Positions 16,465 to 25,470 of a stretch of 64,000 nucleotides of DNA are shown here, piece after piece. Within the stretch, counting starts at the first letter, position 1. Each line of letters begins with the position of its first letter. Source of the DNA: UBA1774 sp045628925 (GTDB taxonomy: Bacteria; Bacillota; Clostridia; Oscillospirales; Oscillospiraceae); NCBI GenBank assembly GCA_045628925.1, contig JAZQQF010000177.1:1-64000 (forward strand), written 5' to 3'. The position numbers and the translations under genes were made by a program. The notes under the pieces are model-generated. The model did no database searches, was not told the origin of the DNA, and saw only the letters and a list, made by a program, of their open reading frames with translations.

Positions 16465-18486
16465 TTAATCCCAGACGGGAGCGCTGTGTATGGCTTTCCA
16501 TGCGCTGCTTCGCTTCATCCCGGGCTGCAGCTTCATGCCGGGCCGCGCACCGCGAAGAGAAGCCGGAAGAACCTCCAACCTATATCCGTAGTGCCTGAGG
16601 CCGAAGCCGCGGGCGTAGAGGATCTCATCGGTGAAGCGCCCGTTGCCGTCCAGCTTTGGGACGTTCACCGGCAGCGTGGCGGACGGTACGAAAGCGCCGA
16701 ACAGCGCCTCCACGGCGGCGGGCAGATTCGGCCCGAAGGTCTTCGTTTCACCGTCAAATTCCGCGGGCATCTCCGCCATACCCTTGGCGCAGTAGGCAGC
16801 CAGCAGCGCGTCTGCGGCCTGATAGCGGGCAAGGTCATAGGGGAGATGGATACTGAGAACGGCGATCTGCTTCCCACATTCGTGGCTCATACGGGTGAGG
16901 CTGTCCAGAAACGCAGCCTGAAAACCGCCCGTCAGATCTGCTTCCTTATATGTCTCCACGGAAGCGACGACCGCGTCCGCTTCGCTGACGATATCCCGAA
17001 ATTCATCTGCGCTGCGCCCCTGATAGCAGACGACGCTGCATTCCGCGCCTTCCGGCAGAAGCCCTTCGCTTTTCAGCCGTTTCAGCGCATATTCGATGGC
17101 GGGTACCTCATTAGAATACGAACAGAAGAAGCAGATCTGCCCGTTCTCCCCGATATCCAGCGGGAGCATCCCGTCGTTTTTCACCAGCGTGACCGTCTTT
17201 TCCGTGATCGCCCGCTCCGCGTCGTGGTTTGCTTTGCTGCCGACGGTTTCCAGCGCCCGGGCGATCTGCGCATCCCGGTCATAGCTCCGGGAAAACAGGC
17301 CGCGCTCAATCTTCATGCGCAGGATGCGCAGCACCGATTCGTCGATGCGGCTTTGGGAAATGCGTCCGTCCCGCACCATATCCGCGATGCCGTTCACGTA
17401 ATCCCGGCAATCAGCGACCGCAGAATCGGAGGACAGGCTCAGCGGCATGAGCAGGATGTCTACCCCGGCGTTGATGGCCAGCATTGCCGCGTCCAACCGG
17501 TCAAAGTGCGCGGCGATGGCGTCCATGGTCATGGCATCGGTACTGACGACGCCGTCAAAGCCCAGCGTTTTCCGCAGGATGCCGGTGATGATGGTGTAGG
17601 ACAGAGTCGCGGGCAGCGTGATATCCCGCCCGTCCTGCTTCGATCTATATGTATCCGTTTCCACCTGCGGGAACTGGATGTGCGCCGTCATGACCATGTC
17701 GGCCCCGGCCTCGATCCCGGCGCGGAAGGGCACAAGCTCACATTCCAGCAGTTCCGAAAGCGATTTGCCGATGCAGGGGAGACCCGTGTGGCTGTCCACC
17801 GCCGTATCGCCGTGACCGGGGAAGTGCTTCAGCGCGGCGGCAACGCCGGAATCGTGCATACCTTTAATATATGCGGTACCCATCACCGCAGCCAGCGCCG
17901 GGTCATCGGAAAAGCTGCGGACGCCGATGATGGGATTGGCCGGGTTGCTGTTCACGTCCATCACCGGGCCGAAATCCACGTTGACGCCCATCGCGTCCAG
18001 CTCGCTGCCCATGAGCGCGGCGGCGGCAAAGGTAGTGTCCGGGTCGCCGGATGCGCCCAGCGCCATGTTCCCGCAGAGGGTGCAGCCTGCCCCGAGACGG
18101 GTCACGTAGCCGCCCTCCTGATCGGCGGCGATGAGCATGGGGATGCCATGGGCGGAATCCAGCGCGGCGGCCTGCAGATCTGCCGTGAGGGCGGCGCCCG
18201 CAGCGGTACCGGCCAGATTGTCCGCAAACAGCGCGACGCCGCCGAAGCCGAATTGCCGGATCGCGTCCGCAATGCCGCCGGGAAGGCTGGTCACATAACC
18301 GGAACCGTCAGCGTCCGTCCAGGTCTGGAAGGACGGCATGAGCATCTGGGCGATCTTTTCCTCCAGCGTCATTTCCGCCAGCAGCGATCCGGCGTCCGGT
18401 TCCGGGGCAGCGCCTGCCGGGAGTGAGAAAATCAGCAGAATAAAGGAAAGCAGAAGCGCACTCAGGCGCAGAAAACGACGATTCAA
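16465..18486 (-). CDS. Secreted glycoside hydrolase family 3, NagZ-like
   Basis: 673 residues from TTG 18486, with AGGAAGG upstream. A signal peptide (RLSALLLSFILLIFSLPAGAA) leads into the family 3 barrel. The NagZ-subfamily motif KHFPGHGD with DSH shortly after is present at about residue 220, and FDGVVSTDAMTMDAI holds the expected catalytic aspartate. A C-terminal family 3 beta-sandwich follows from about 430. NagZ-type enzymes remove N-acetylglucosamine from cell-wall or chitin fragments. The signal peptide places it outside the membrane, where it could serve wall recycling or scavenging. Confidence 0.88.
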   Translation of the reverse strand: MNRRFLRLSALLLSFILLIFSLPAGAAPEPDAGSLLAEMTLEEKIAQMLMPSFQTWTDADGSGYVTSLPGGIADAIRQFGFGGVALFADNLAGTAAGAALTADLQAAALDSAHGIPMLIAADQEGGYVTRLGAGCTLCGNMALGASGDPDTTFAAAALMGSELDAMGVNVDFGPVMDVNSNPANPIIGVRSFSDDPALAAVMGTAYIKGMHDSGVAAALKHFPGHGDTAVDSHTGLPCIGKSLSELLECELVPFRAGIEAGADMVMTAHIQFPQVETDTYRSKQDGRDITLPATLSYTIITGILRKTLGFDGVVSTDAMTMDAIAAHFDRLDAAMLAINAGVDILLMPLSLSSDSAVADCRDYVNGIADMVRDGRISQSRIDESVLRILRMKIERGLFSRSYDRDAQIARALETVGSKANHDAERAITEKTVTLVKNDGMLPLDIGENGQICFFCSYSNEVPAIEYALKRLKSEGLLPEGAECSVVCYQGRSADEFRDIVSEADAVVASVETYKEADLTGGFQAAFLDSLTRMSHECGKQIAVLSIHLPYDLARYQAADALLAAYCAKGMAEMPAEFDGETKTFGPNLPAAVEALFGAFVPSATLPVNVPKLDGNGRFTDEILYARGFGLRHYGYRLEVLPASLRGARPGMKLQPGMKRSSAWKAIHSAPVWD

Positions 18487-18542
18487 AGCAGGACCCTTCC
18501 TTTCGTTTTTCAGACTGCCGCGGCAGCCTGCATGGCGAATTT

Positions 18543-18571
18543 ATCTTACCCTTTACGACCGATTTTTGCAA
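18543..18571 (-). promoter_or_regulatory. Promoter of the glycoside hydrolase gene
   Basis: On the minus strand: TTGCAA (18566-18571), a 17-base spacer and TAAGAT (18543-18548), about 57 bases before the start at 18486. Confidence 0.6.
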
Positions 18572-18636
18572 GCGGTGCAATCTGCCGAAAAAACACTGCT
18601 TTTGTCTGCGAATATCGGAAATCAGCGAAATTCAAC

Positions 18637-18665
18637 TTGCTATTCGCACGGAGTTGTGATAGAGT
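18637..18665 (+). promoter_or_regulatory. Possible promoter for the secretion-locus sigma factor
   Basis: TTGCTA (18637-18642), a 17-base spacer and TAGAGT (18660-18665). The match is moderate. AT-rich sequence follows (TAATAATATTATGG at 18668). It is the best candidate in the 297-base divergent gap. Confidence 0.35.
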
Positions 18666-18782
18666 GGCTAATAATATTATGGTATTTAATAGGGATGGAG
18701 CAAGCACCGGAAGATAGGAACAGATTTACCGGAAAATTTGCGGAAACCGCGTAACTTTCCTTTTGGAGAGGAGGTATTCAGG

Positions 18783-19241
18783 TTGGATGGCGAAGAGATC
18801 GTCAGAACGTATTCAGATATGGTCTACCGGATCGCGCTGCGATACGTTCGGAATCCGGATGATGCGGAAGACGTCTATTCTGAAACCTTCCTGACATACT
18901 TTAAAAAGGAACGCAGCTTCGAGAGCGAAGAACACCGCAAGGCGTGGCTCATCCGTGTGACCATCAACTGTGCCAAGGACCTGCTGGGGAACACCCGGTA
19001 TACCGAGGAGATCAATGAGGAACTGCTCGGCGCGGCAGAGGAACGGCCCACGGAAGAAATACTCAGCCTTCGGGAAGCGATCGAAAAGCTGCCGACCCAG
19101 CAGAAGGAAGTCATCACGTTGTTTTATCTGCAGGACCTTTCGGTCCGTCAGATCGCGGAGATCCTCGGCAAAACCGAAAACAGCGTCAAGGTCGCGCTGC
19201 ATCGGGCGAGGGAACACCTCCGCGGGCTACTGGAGGAGTGA
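18783..19241 (+). CDS. ECF sigma factor heading the secretion locus
   Basis: 152 residues from TTG 18783, chosen because GGAGAGGAGGTATTCAGG directly precedes it. Region 2 contains MVYRIALRYVRNPDDAEDVYSETFLTYF and HRKAWLIRVTINCAKDLL; region 4 contains LPTQQKEVITLFYLQDLSVRQIAEILGKTENSVKVALHRAREHLR. These are textbook ECF features. It is followed, with a four-base overlap at most, by an unknown 144-residue protein in the place an anti-sigma factor would occupy, and then by type IV secretion genes, so it probably governs their expression. Confidence 0.9.
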   Translation: MDGEEIVRTYSDMVYRIALRYVRNPDDAEDVYSETFLTYFKKERSFESEEHRKAWLIRVTINCAKDLLGNTRYTEEINEELLGAAEERPTEEILSLREAIEKLPTQQKEVITLFYLQDLSVRQIAEILGKTENSVKVALHRAREHLRGLLEE

Positions 19242-19243
19242 GC

Positions 19244-19678
19244 ATGGATGACCTGAGCGTCAAAGAGAAGATCGTCAACGCGATGGCAGAACCGCGTGCG
19301 CCCGATGCACTGGTCGAGCGGATGGTGCAGCGCGTGAAAGCCATTGAAACAGGCCGCCGGGCGGAGGAACAGCTCCGCAGCGAAGGCGGCGAACCGCAGC
19401 CGGAAGCGCGGACGATGCTGGCCGCCGAGAGTATCGTCGGGCGGCTGATGCAGCGAACGCCCCCGCCGGATGGTGTGACCGGTGCGCAGATGGCACGTCA
19501 GCTGAAAGAACAGCCCCGGTTCCGGGAACTGGTCGAAAGCGACGCGGATCTGCTGAACGGACTGACCAGCGGACGGCTGCTGAAAAAACTGGGCGCCTCG
19601 AAAGAAACGGTGCGGGAAGCCGGGATCACACCCGTGATCAGAAACGACAAGCCCCGCCGCCAAGGCCCCGGAATCTGA
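19244..19678 (+). CDS. Unknown soluble protein coupled to the sigma factor
   Basis: 144 residues from ATG 19244 (GGAGG seven bases upstream; a GTG at 19238 is possible). The sequence is charged and helical, with no membrane segment, no cysteines and no zinc-binding motif. VKEKIVNAMAEPRAPDALVERMVQRVKAIETGRRAEEQL forms an N-terminal helical part; LLNGLTSGRLLKKLGASKETVREAGI closes it. I do not recognise it. Its position suggests a regulator of the sigma factor, a soluble anti-sigma being the simplest guess. Confidence 0.6.
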   Translation: MDDLSVKEKIVNAMAEPRAPDALVERMVQRVKAIETGRRAEEQLRSEGGEPQPEARTMLAAESIVGRLMQRTPPPDGVTGAQMARQLKEQPRFRELVESDADLLNGLTSGRLLKKLGASKETVREAGITPVIRNDKPRRQGPGI

Positions 19679-19729
19679 AATCGTTATCCCATTGCAAGTT
19701 ACAATGTATATTAGTTGGAGGAAAAGAAC

Positions 19730-20122
19730 ATGAAAAACCTGAATGAAAAGAAACTCGTGACCCGCCTCGGCGCATTCGCGACTACCGCGTTTGCCCTCGC
19801 CGCCCCCGCCTTCGCCGCCGGCGCTGACTTCGCTCAGATCGCCAAGCCCATCGTCGACCTGCTGGAATCCATCCTCGGGCCCCTGCTGACCGTTGTCGTT
19901 GCTCTGGGCGCGCTGTACTGCGTCATCCTCGGTGTGAAGTTCGCCAAGGCCGAAGAGCCTCAGGAACGCGAGAAGGCCAAGAGCCATCTGAAGAACGCCA
20001 TCATCGGCTACGTCATCATCTTCGTCCTGATCCTCGCCCTGCGTCTGCTGACCCCCGTCATGGCTGAGTGGGTCAACAAGAACGCCAAGGACACCATCAT
20101 CAACACCACCAGTTTTACCTGA
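19730..20122 (+). CDS. VirB2/TrbC-like pilin subunit
   Basis: 130 residues from ATG 19730, with TTGGAGG eight bases upstream. A signal sequence (LGAFATTAFALAAPAFA) is cleaved before AGADF, leaving two hydrophobic helices, ILGPLLTVVVALGALYCVILGVKFA and AIIGYVIIFVLILALRLL, separated by a charged loop EEPQEREKAKSHLKN. This short, two-helix, signal-bearing layout is that of VirB2-type pilins of type IV secretion systems. The codons are strikingly biased to C-ending forms compared with its neighbours, fitting high expression. A hairpin after it may protect the transcript or reduce read-through. Confidence 0.78.
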   Translation: MKNLNEKKLVTRLGAFATTAFALAAPAFAAGADFAQIAKPIVDLLESILGPLLTVVVALGALYCVILGVKFAKAEEPQEREKAKSHLKNAIIGYVIIFVLILALRLLTPVMAEWVNKNAKDTIINTTSFT

Positions 20123-20184
20123 TCCCTGAAAGCACTTACCCTTCCGGAAGGAAGGAGCAGAACCTGATCTGCATCTGAAATACC

Positions 20185-20219
20185 GCATCCCGCTGTTCGG
20201 AATCCGGGCAGCGGGATGC
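20185..20219 (+). terminator. Hairpin downstream of the pilin gene (attenuator or RNA-stabilising)
   Basis: An 11-base perfect stem, GCATCCCGCTG against CAGCGGGATGC, with a 13-base loop. No T-run follows, so partial termination or protection of the pilin message is more likely than complete stop. Confidence 0.55.
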
Positions 20220-20282
20220 AGAGCAGAATGATCTCACGATCCACGGCATTTTATCTCAGCAGACATGAAAGGAAGCCGGTAT

Positions 20283-22370
20283 ATGAAGGAACGTATTTTG
20301 AACTGCCCCATCGGAAAGCTGCCCGTCAAGCGCATGGGCATTCTGATGCTGGCATTTCTCTGCCTGTTGACCATGCTGCCCTGGCAGCAGGCCCGTGCGG
20401 ATGACCCTGTCAAAAGCGCAACGGAATATGACTGGCACCTCATCGCAACGCAGTCCGACCTGCCGAAGACCGGTGTCGCCTATCCCATGCTGCTCCTTTA
20501 CGAGGATTTTGGTGGGAACTACCATTACCTGAAATCGCTCAGGGAACATACGAACGGTAACCATACGCTTTGGCGCGACGGATTGGACAAAGCTCAGAGC
20601 AGTATGCCGCCTTCGGTTTCAAAGCGGTTTAAGCAATGGCTGAAGGACAATGGCTATCCGGATTATACCGATTCGAAAAATATTGCTCCGTTATACGATC
20701 TGGCCTATGCTGAAACGCTGGGAAAATTCATCTCGTCAGACCGCGAGAGTATGTGCATTTTGAGCCATTACACGACAAAGCCCATCAAAAGCGGGTCAAA
20801 GGTGAATTACATCCAGCCGGACTCTCTGAGTCTGGATGAGATGCTGGCTACCGGCATCAACCCGGAGCTGAAGGAATTTACGACAAAGACACTGGTCACC
20901 AGCTGGGAGCTGATCGTGGAGGGCGGCCAGAACAAACACAAGGAACATTACATCTACCTCAAGTGCGGCGACAACTTTATGTTTGACGAGCCCGGTTCGC
21001 CTGCCCAGCTGGATATGCGCGGATACGACAGCGATGATGCAGACGATTATATGTATTCCATCTATACGTCCGAACTCGGAGGCGACCGATATGCGTATAC
21101 GCCGGACGGGTACTGCCAGATCTACTGGCTGCACAGCGGCGGCACGGACTCCGGCCTTGTATGGGACACGGAAGGAAATCTGGTCGGCACCATCGAGAAG
21201 GACAACCCCTGCTACAGCATCTTCAAAATGTACTACGCGACGGAGCGGACGGTTTCCCTCATTGACAAGGACTATACCGTTCCCGCCGGCAGCGTGTTTT
21301 ATGCCGACGATAATACCGAGATCGCCGACGGCGTGAATCTCTTCATCGCCCCCGGCGGCGTCCTGAGCGTCAACGGCGTTCTGCACAATAACGGCACCAT
21401 CAACGTGATGGGCACGATGATCATGAACCCCGGATCGCTGGTGACATCAGGCTTGAACGAATTTAATAATACCGGACAGATCAATGTCTATAACGGCGAC
21501 GTGGACATTATCAGCATTGTCTGGTCGCTTGACGAAGAAAATTCCAAGCTCCGCGAGCTTTACAATAAATCCAAGGCCGAACTGGGAGAGGAGATCGCTC
21601 AGCTCGAATATCGGATGGTGCTCCTGCAGTATCAGTATGAGCGCCACACGGATATGAGTGCAAATCCGCTGAGCGATGAAGAGTACGAAAGGGTCGCACA
21701 GGAATATCTCAGTGTGAATGAAGAGTATTCGCGGCTCATGAAGCTTTATACTTCCCGCTTCTATGAAGACCCCGAGAGCTTCTTCAAAGAGCTTGAGAAG
21801 GAGTATGACACGAAAGAACTCTACTTCACCGGCTGCGAGGGCATTCTGGTCCTTTTGGAGGATTCCGTCCTGCTGCTTCCCGATAAAAGTGAAAGTATCC
21901 TCAATCTCTATCATGGAGCGACCTGCGTCAACAATGGCGTTATGATCCTGCCGACCGGGATTAACGTCTGGGGCGCAGAGCTTGTGAACTATGAGAAGGG
22001 GCATATCTTCCTCGGTTATTCCTATCCCACCAACGTGGCGACCGCAAATTCGTTCACCTTCAAAAATATGGGGACCGAGAATGCCGCGATCGTGGGCGCA
22101 ACGACTCTGGATGATGCGGTTCTGAGTATTAACTTGGGGGAATATTTCAATATCACCCATGGATCTTTAGCCGGCAAATGGCCGAGCGATATCCGCAACA
22201 AAGGCGTCATCAAGTCGGATTCGATCGGGGTCAACGTCGGAGGCTACGCCAACATTATTTCTACCACGGATTACGATACACTGAAGAAAATGGATTCACA
22301 GGATCTTGTGAATGGGTTCTTGCGCCACAATAACGGTATTGTCAATATCGCGAACTGTTATGTAAAATGA
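20283..22370 (+). CDS. Large secreted protein of unknown function in the secretion locus
   Basis: 695 residues from ATG 20283 (AAAGGAAG upstream; an ATG 18 bases earlier is possible). A signal peptide (RMGILMLAFLCLLTMLPWQQARA) is followed by a mature protein without other membrane segments. At about 325-405, short strand-turn phrases (YTVPAGSVFYADD, NLFIAPGGVLSVNGVLHNNGTINVMGTM) look like a beta-solenoid. A helical coiled-coil stretch (about 425-510, with NSKLRELYNKSKAELGEEI) interrupts it before strands resume. No catalytic motif is recognised. It is probably a surface or pilus-associated component, by position. Confidence 0.65.
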   Translation: MKERILNCPIGKLPVKRMGILMLAFLCLLTMLPWQQARADDPVKSATEYDWHLIATQSDLPKTGVAYPMLLLYEDFGGNYHYLKSLREHTNGNHTLWRDGLDKAQSSMPPSVSKRFKQWLKDNGYPDYTDSKNIAPLYDLAYAETLGKFISSDRESMCILSHYTTKPIKSGSKVNYIQPDSLSLDEMLATGINPELKEFTTKTLVTSWELIVEGGQNKHKEHYIYLKCGDNFMFDEPGSPAQLDMRGYDSDDADDYMYSIYTSELGGDRYAYTPDGYCQIYWLHSGGTDSGLVWDTEGNLVGTIEKDNPCYSIFKMYYATERTVSLIDKDYTVPAGSVFYADDNTEIADGVNLFIAPGGVLSVNGVLHNNGTINVMGTMIMNPGSLVTSGLNEFNNTGQINVYNGDVDIISIVWSLDEENSKLRELYNKSKAELGEEIAQLEYRMVLLQYQYERHTDMSANPLSDEEYERVAQEYLSVNEEYSRLMKLYTSRFYEDPESFFKELEKEYDTKELYFTGCEGILVLLEDSVLLLPDKSESILNLYHGATCVNNGVMILPTGINVWGAELVNYEKGHIFLGYSYPTNVATANSFTFKNMGTENAAIVGATTLDDAVLSINLGEYFNITHGSLAGKWPSDIRNKGVIKSDSIGVNVGGYANIISTTDYDTLKKMDSQDLVNGFLRHNNGIVNIANCYVK

Positions 22371-22389
22371 TTGTTGGATTACCGCCTTA

Positions 22390-22417
22390 CCGCAGCCGGC
22401 CAGTATCCCGGCTGCGG
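22390..22417 (+). terminator. Intercistronic hairpin before the coupling protein gene
   Basis: A ten-base stem, CCGCAGCCGG against CCGGCTGCGG, between the secreted protein and virD4. No T-run follows, so it is probably a processing or attenuation element. Confidence 0.45.
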
Positions 22418-22449
22418 GAGGCCAGACCCGCTGAAACGGAGATGAAGCC

Positions 22450-24453
22450 ATGTTCAGTAAAATCAAAGATGCGCTTGCCGGCGTCGCGTACCGAACGATC
22501 GGCCTTTATGTTCTGCTTGGTCTGATCGCATCCGGTATCATCGGCTTCCTTACGCGCAATGTCATCGGAAATCTCTCCAGCGTTTTCAACGGGGAAGGCT
22601 TCCATTTCCAGCTGCGGTATTTCATTTCCCTGCAGACCTGGCTCATCGGCATCGTGATCGTGTTCATCGTGCTGCTGGTGGTCTTTGTGGGAAAGGGGAG
22701 CAACCTGTTCAAGGGCGGTCTGTTCTCCAGTAGCAAGGAAGGCGACGTGGAGTCCGTTCTGGAAAACAGCCGCTACATGACCAATAAGGAACGGGACAAG
22801 AACTTCGATTACCACACCTATGAGGACCTGCAGAGCGCGAAAAAGGACGGCGTGCCCGTTCGCGCCGTGCTGGACAATAAGGGAAAGCTGCAGATCAATT
22901 TCCTGACCGGCGCGCATTCGCTGGTCATCGGCTCTACCGGTTCCGGTAAGACCACGACCTTTATCAACCCGATGATCCAGCTGCTGGGCGCGACCAACTG
23001 CGGCTCCAGCATGATCATGACCGACCCGAAGGGCGAACTGTTCGACCTGCATTCCGCGTTCCTGAAGTCGCGCGGATATGACGTCATGGTGCTGGATCTG
23101 CGTGATACATATTCCTCTTCCAGATGGAACCCGCTGGATCCGATCTGGGATATGTATCAGGAATACGCCGCGGCCGGGAACGATATCATCGCCCACCGCG
23201 ACGAAATGGAGAATTATCCCACCCTGAAGCAGATGGACGGGCTCGCCGAACCGGGCAGCGTCTGGTGCGAGTGGAGAGGGAAGGCCTATGCTGACCTGCA
23301 CCATTGCCAGGATGACGTGAGCGTCACCAAGCAGAAGATCTACGATGAAATGTATGAGGACCTGAACGACCTCGTCGCCGGTATCTGCCCGATCACAAAC
23401 GACAAGGATCCGCTTTGGGAAAAGGGCGCCCGAAGCATCGTTCTGGCGACCTGCCTCGCCATGCTGGAGGACAGTCAGGATGAACGCCTCGGCATGACGA
23501 AGGAGAAATTCAATTTCTTCAACCTCAATAAGATCCTTACCAACAGCGACAATGAGTACGAAGCGCTCAAGAAGTATTTCGAGGGCCGCAGCGCCCTTTC
23601 GCAGGCCGTCACGCTCTCCCGTCAGGTGCTTGCCGCCGCCGATCAGACCATGTCCAGCTATATGTCCATCACGTTCGATAAGCTGAACCTGTTCAATGAC
23701 CGGGGCATCTGCGGCCTGACCAGCGCGACCGATATCCATGCCGACCAGTTTGCGGAACGGCCGACTGCTCTGTTTTTGAAGATCCCGGATGAAAAGGATA
23801 CCCGCCACGGGCTGGCATCGCTGTTCATCCTCAGTATGTATAAGGCGCTCATCAAGGTCGCCTCCGCGCGTGAAGACCTTGCCCTGCCGCGCAACGTCTA
23901 TTTCATCATGGACGAATTCGGTAATATGCCGAAGATCGAAAAGTTCGATAAGATGATCACCGTCGGCCGAAGCCGCAAGATCTGGTTCAACATGGTCGTC
24001 CAGAGCTACGCGCAGCTCAATAATTTCTACGGCGAAGGCGTCGCGGACGTCGTGAAGTCCAACTGCGCCATGAAGATGTTCATCGGTTCCAACGATATCG
24101 GCACCTGCAAGGAATTTTCCGAGCTTTGCGGCAACAAGACCGTCCGCACCAATTCCACTTCCTCCAGCGTCGGCGCGAAGGAAGGGGAGATGAACATCTC
24201 CAGCCAGATGCAGACGCGTCCGCTCATCTACCCCAGCGAGCTGCAGAAGCTGAACAACAAGGTGTCCACCGGCAACGCGATCATCGTTACCTTCGGCAAT
24301 TACCCGCTGATGACGAAATATACGCCTTCTTATAAGTGCGATTTCTATCAGTTCGGAAAAATGGATCTGGATGATATCCGTTCGCACGTGTTCCGTGCGG
24401 AAGCGGTCGCATACGACATCGTTGGCCGAAATGCCACGGTGCTTGGAGAATAA
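22450..24453 (+). CDS. virD4: VirD4/TraG-type coupling protein (type IV secretion ATPase)
   Basis: 667 residues. Two N-terminal membrane helices (about 18-36 and 60-79) anchor it. The Walker A motif GSTGSGKTT lies at about 161, and Walker B with the acidic pair is in YFIMDEFGNMPKIEKF at about 482. The stretch IMTDPKGELFDLHSAFLKSRGYDVMVLDLRD and the C-terminal MITVGRSRKIWFNMVVQSYAQL are diagnostic of VirD4/TraG. This hexameric inner-membrane ATPase brings substrates to the channel. No relaxase is encoded nearby, so the cargo may be protein rather than DNA. Confidence 0.93.
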   Translation: MFSKIKDALAGVAYRTIGLYVLLGLIASGIIGFLTRNVIGNLSSVFNGEGFHFQLRYFISLQTWLIGIVIVFIVLLVVFVGKGSNLFKGGLFSSSKEGDVESVLENSRYMTNKERDKNFDYHTYEDLQSAKKDGVPVRAVLDNKGKLQINFLTGAHSLVIGSTGSGKTTTFINPMIQLLGATNCGSSMIMTDPKGELFDLHSAFLKSRGYDVMVLDLRDTYSSSRWNPLDPIWDMYQEYAAAGNDIIAHRDEMENYPTLKQMDGLAEPGSVWCEWRGKAYADLHHCQDDVSVTKQKIYDEMYEDLNDLVAGICPITNDKDPLWEKGARSIVLATCLAMLEDSQDERLGMTKEKFNFFNLNKILTNSDNEYEALKKYFEGRSALSQAVTLSRQVLAAADQTMSSYMSITFDKLNLFNDRGICGLTSATDIHADQFAERPTALFLKIPDEKDTRHGLASLFILSMYKALIKVASAREDLALPRNVYFIMDEFGNMPKIEKFDKMITVGRSRKIWFNMVVQSYAQLNNFYGEGVADVVKSNCAMKMFIGSNDIGTCKEFSELCGNKTVRTNSTSSSVGAKEGEMNISSQMQTRPLIYPSELQKLNNKVSTGNAIIVTFGNYPLMTKYTPSYKCDFYQFGKMDLDDIRSHVFRAEAVAYDIVGRNATVLGE

Positions 24454-24468
24454 TCGGGAGGAGCCGCT

Positions 24469-25428
24469 ATGAAAAGGATCATTCTGTTTCTGCTTGCCAT
24501 GCTCCTGCTGCTGCCTGCAGCTGCGCTCGCAGACGAGACCATCACGGAGGTCGATCCCTTTACCGGGCTTCCGCTGGATGAAGCCGAGGAGGAGACCGAG
24601 GTCGGCATTTCCGTGCCGGATGTAGAGACCGTCATCTGGATCAGCTCCGGGCAGTATTACGATCTGGAGAAACGTGCGTTTGCGTTGGACCTGAGTCTGG
24701 TCCTGCCTGCCATGCTGTATTCGTCTGTCGCCGACGGAATGGTCACGACAGCTCCGGTGTCCGTCACCGTTCCCGCCGGGACGACGGCCGTTCTTTACCG
24801 AAACGGCACCCAGATAGAAAACCCGGATTTTTCCCGCATCGACGAACCCGGCAGCTACGTGGTCAGCATCAGCGGCAATTCCGCGAGGACCATTGAACCG
24901 CTTACATTTACGATCGTTCCGGAGCTGACCGGAAAGCTGGACTTTGTTTCCATGCCGCAGGGCTTTGTGATCACCTCCGTAACGAAAGACGGAACGGCCG
25001 TGCCCTATCTCCCCATGGAGGCGGATCTGGCAGAGGAAGGCGAGTACTGCATCAATTATCTCTGCGAAGCGACAGGGCTTCCTTATCAGCTGAATCTGAC
25101 CGTCGACCATACGCCTCCGGAGCTGAAGCTGGAAGCGGTGCAGAACGGCGTCGCAAAAGGCCCGGTCGATATTTCCGATATTGAAGAAGACGCGCGCATC
25201 TTGATCACGCTGGATGGCGCCCGTATCGACTATTCGGAAACGCTGAAAACCAGCGGCGTGTACAGCATCTATCTGGAAGACGCCGCCGGCAATTCCAACC
25301 ATTATGATTTCACGATCATGATCTACCTCAATCTGAGCGCGTATATCTTTATCATCGCGTTCGTTCTGGTGATCGCCGCGCTCGTGATCTATCTGATCAT
25401 TTCCCGCAAAAAGCTTCGCGTTCGCTGA
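24469..25428 (+). CDS. Membrane-anchored extracellular protein with Ig-like fold
   Basis: 319 residues. A signal peptide (MKRIILFLLAMLLLLPAAALA) is followed by an outer region and a single C-terminal membrane helix (about 283-307, IFIIAFVLVIAALVIYLII) with a basic tail RKKLRVR. The outer part contains VDHTPPELKLEAVQNG and later YLEDAAGNSNHYDFTI, phrases common in bacterial Ig-like domains. There is no recognised enzyme motif. It lies 15 bases after virD4 and before the VirB6-like gene, so a role in assembling or anchoring the outer part of the apparatus is likely. Confidence 0.65.
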   Translation: MKRIILFLLAMLLLLPAAALADETITEVDPFTGLPLDEAEEETEVGISVPDVETVIWISSGQYYDLEKRAFALDLSLVLPAMLYSSVADGMVTTAPVSVTVPAGTTAVLYRNGTQIENPDFSRIDEPGSYVVSISGNSARTIEPLTFTIVPELTGKLDFVSMPQGFVITSVTKDGTAVPYLPMEADLAEEGEYCINYLCEATGLPYQLNLTVDHTPPELKLEAVQNGVAKGPVDISDIEEDARILITLDGARIDYSETLKTSGVYSIYLEDAAGNSNHYDFTIMIYLNLSAYIFIIAFVLVIAALVIYLIISRKKLRVR

Positions 25429-25470
25429 GAGCGAATATAGAATATCCTTGAGAAGGAGTGCATCCTGCAG

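Noticed and set aside
18487..18782. Divergent gap examined for a riboswitch, small RNA or tRNA
   Set aside because: Only promoter-like sequence and AT-rich leader were seen; no cloverleaf or convincing conserved fold.
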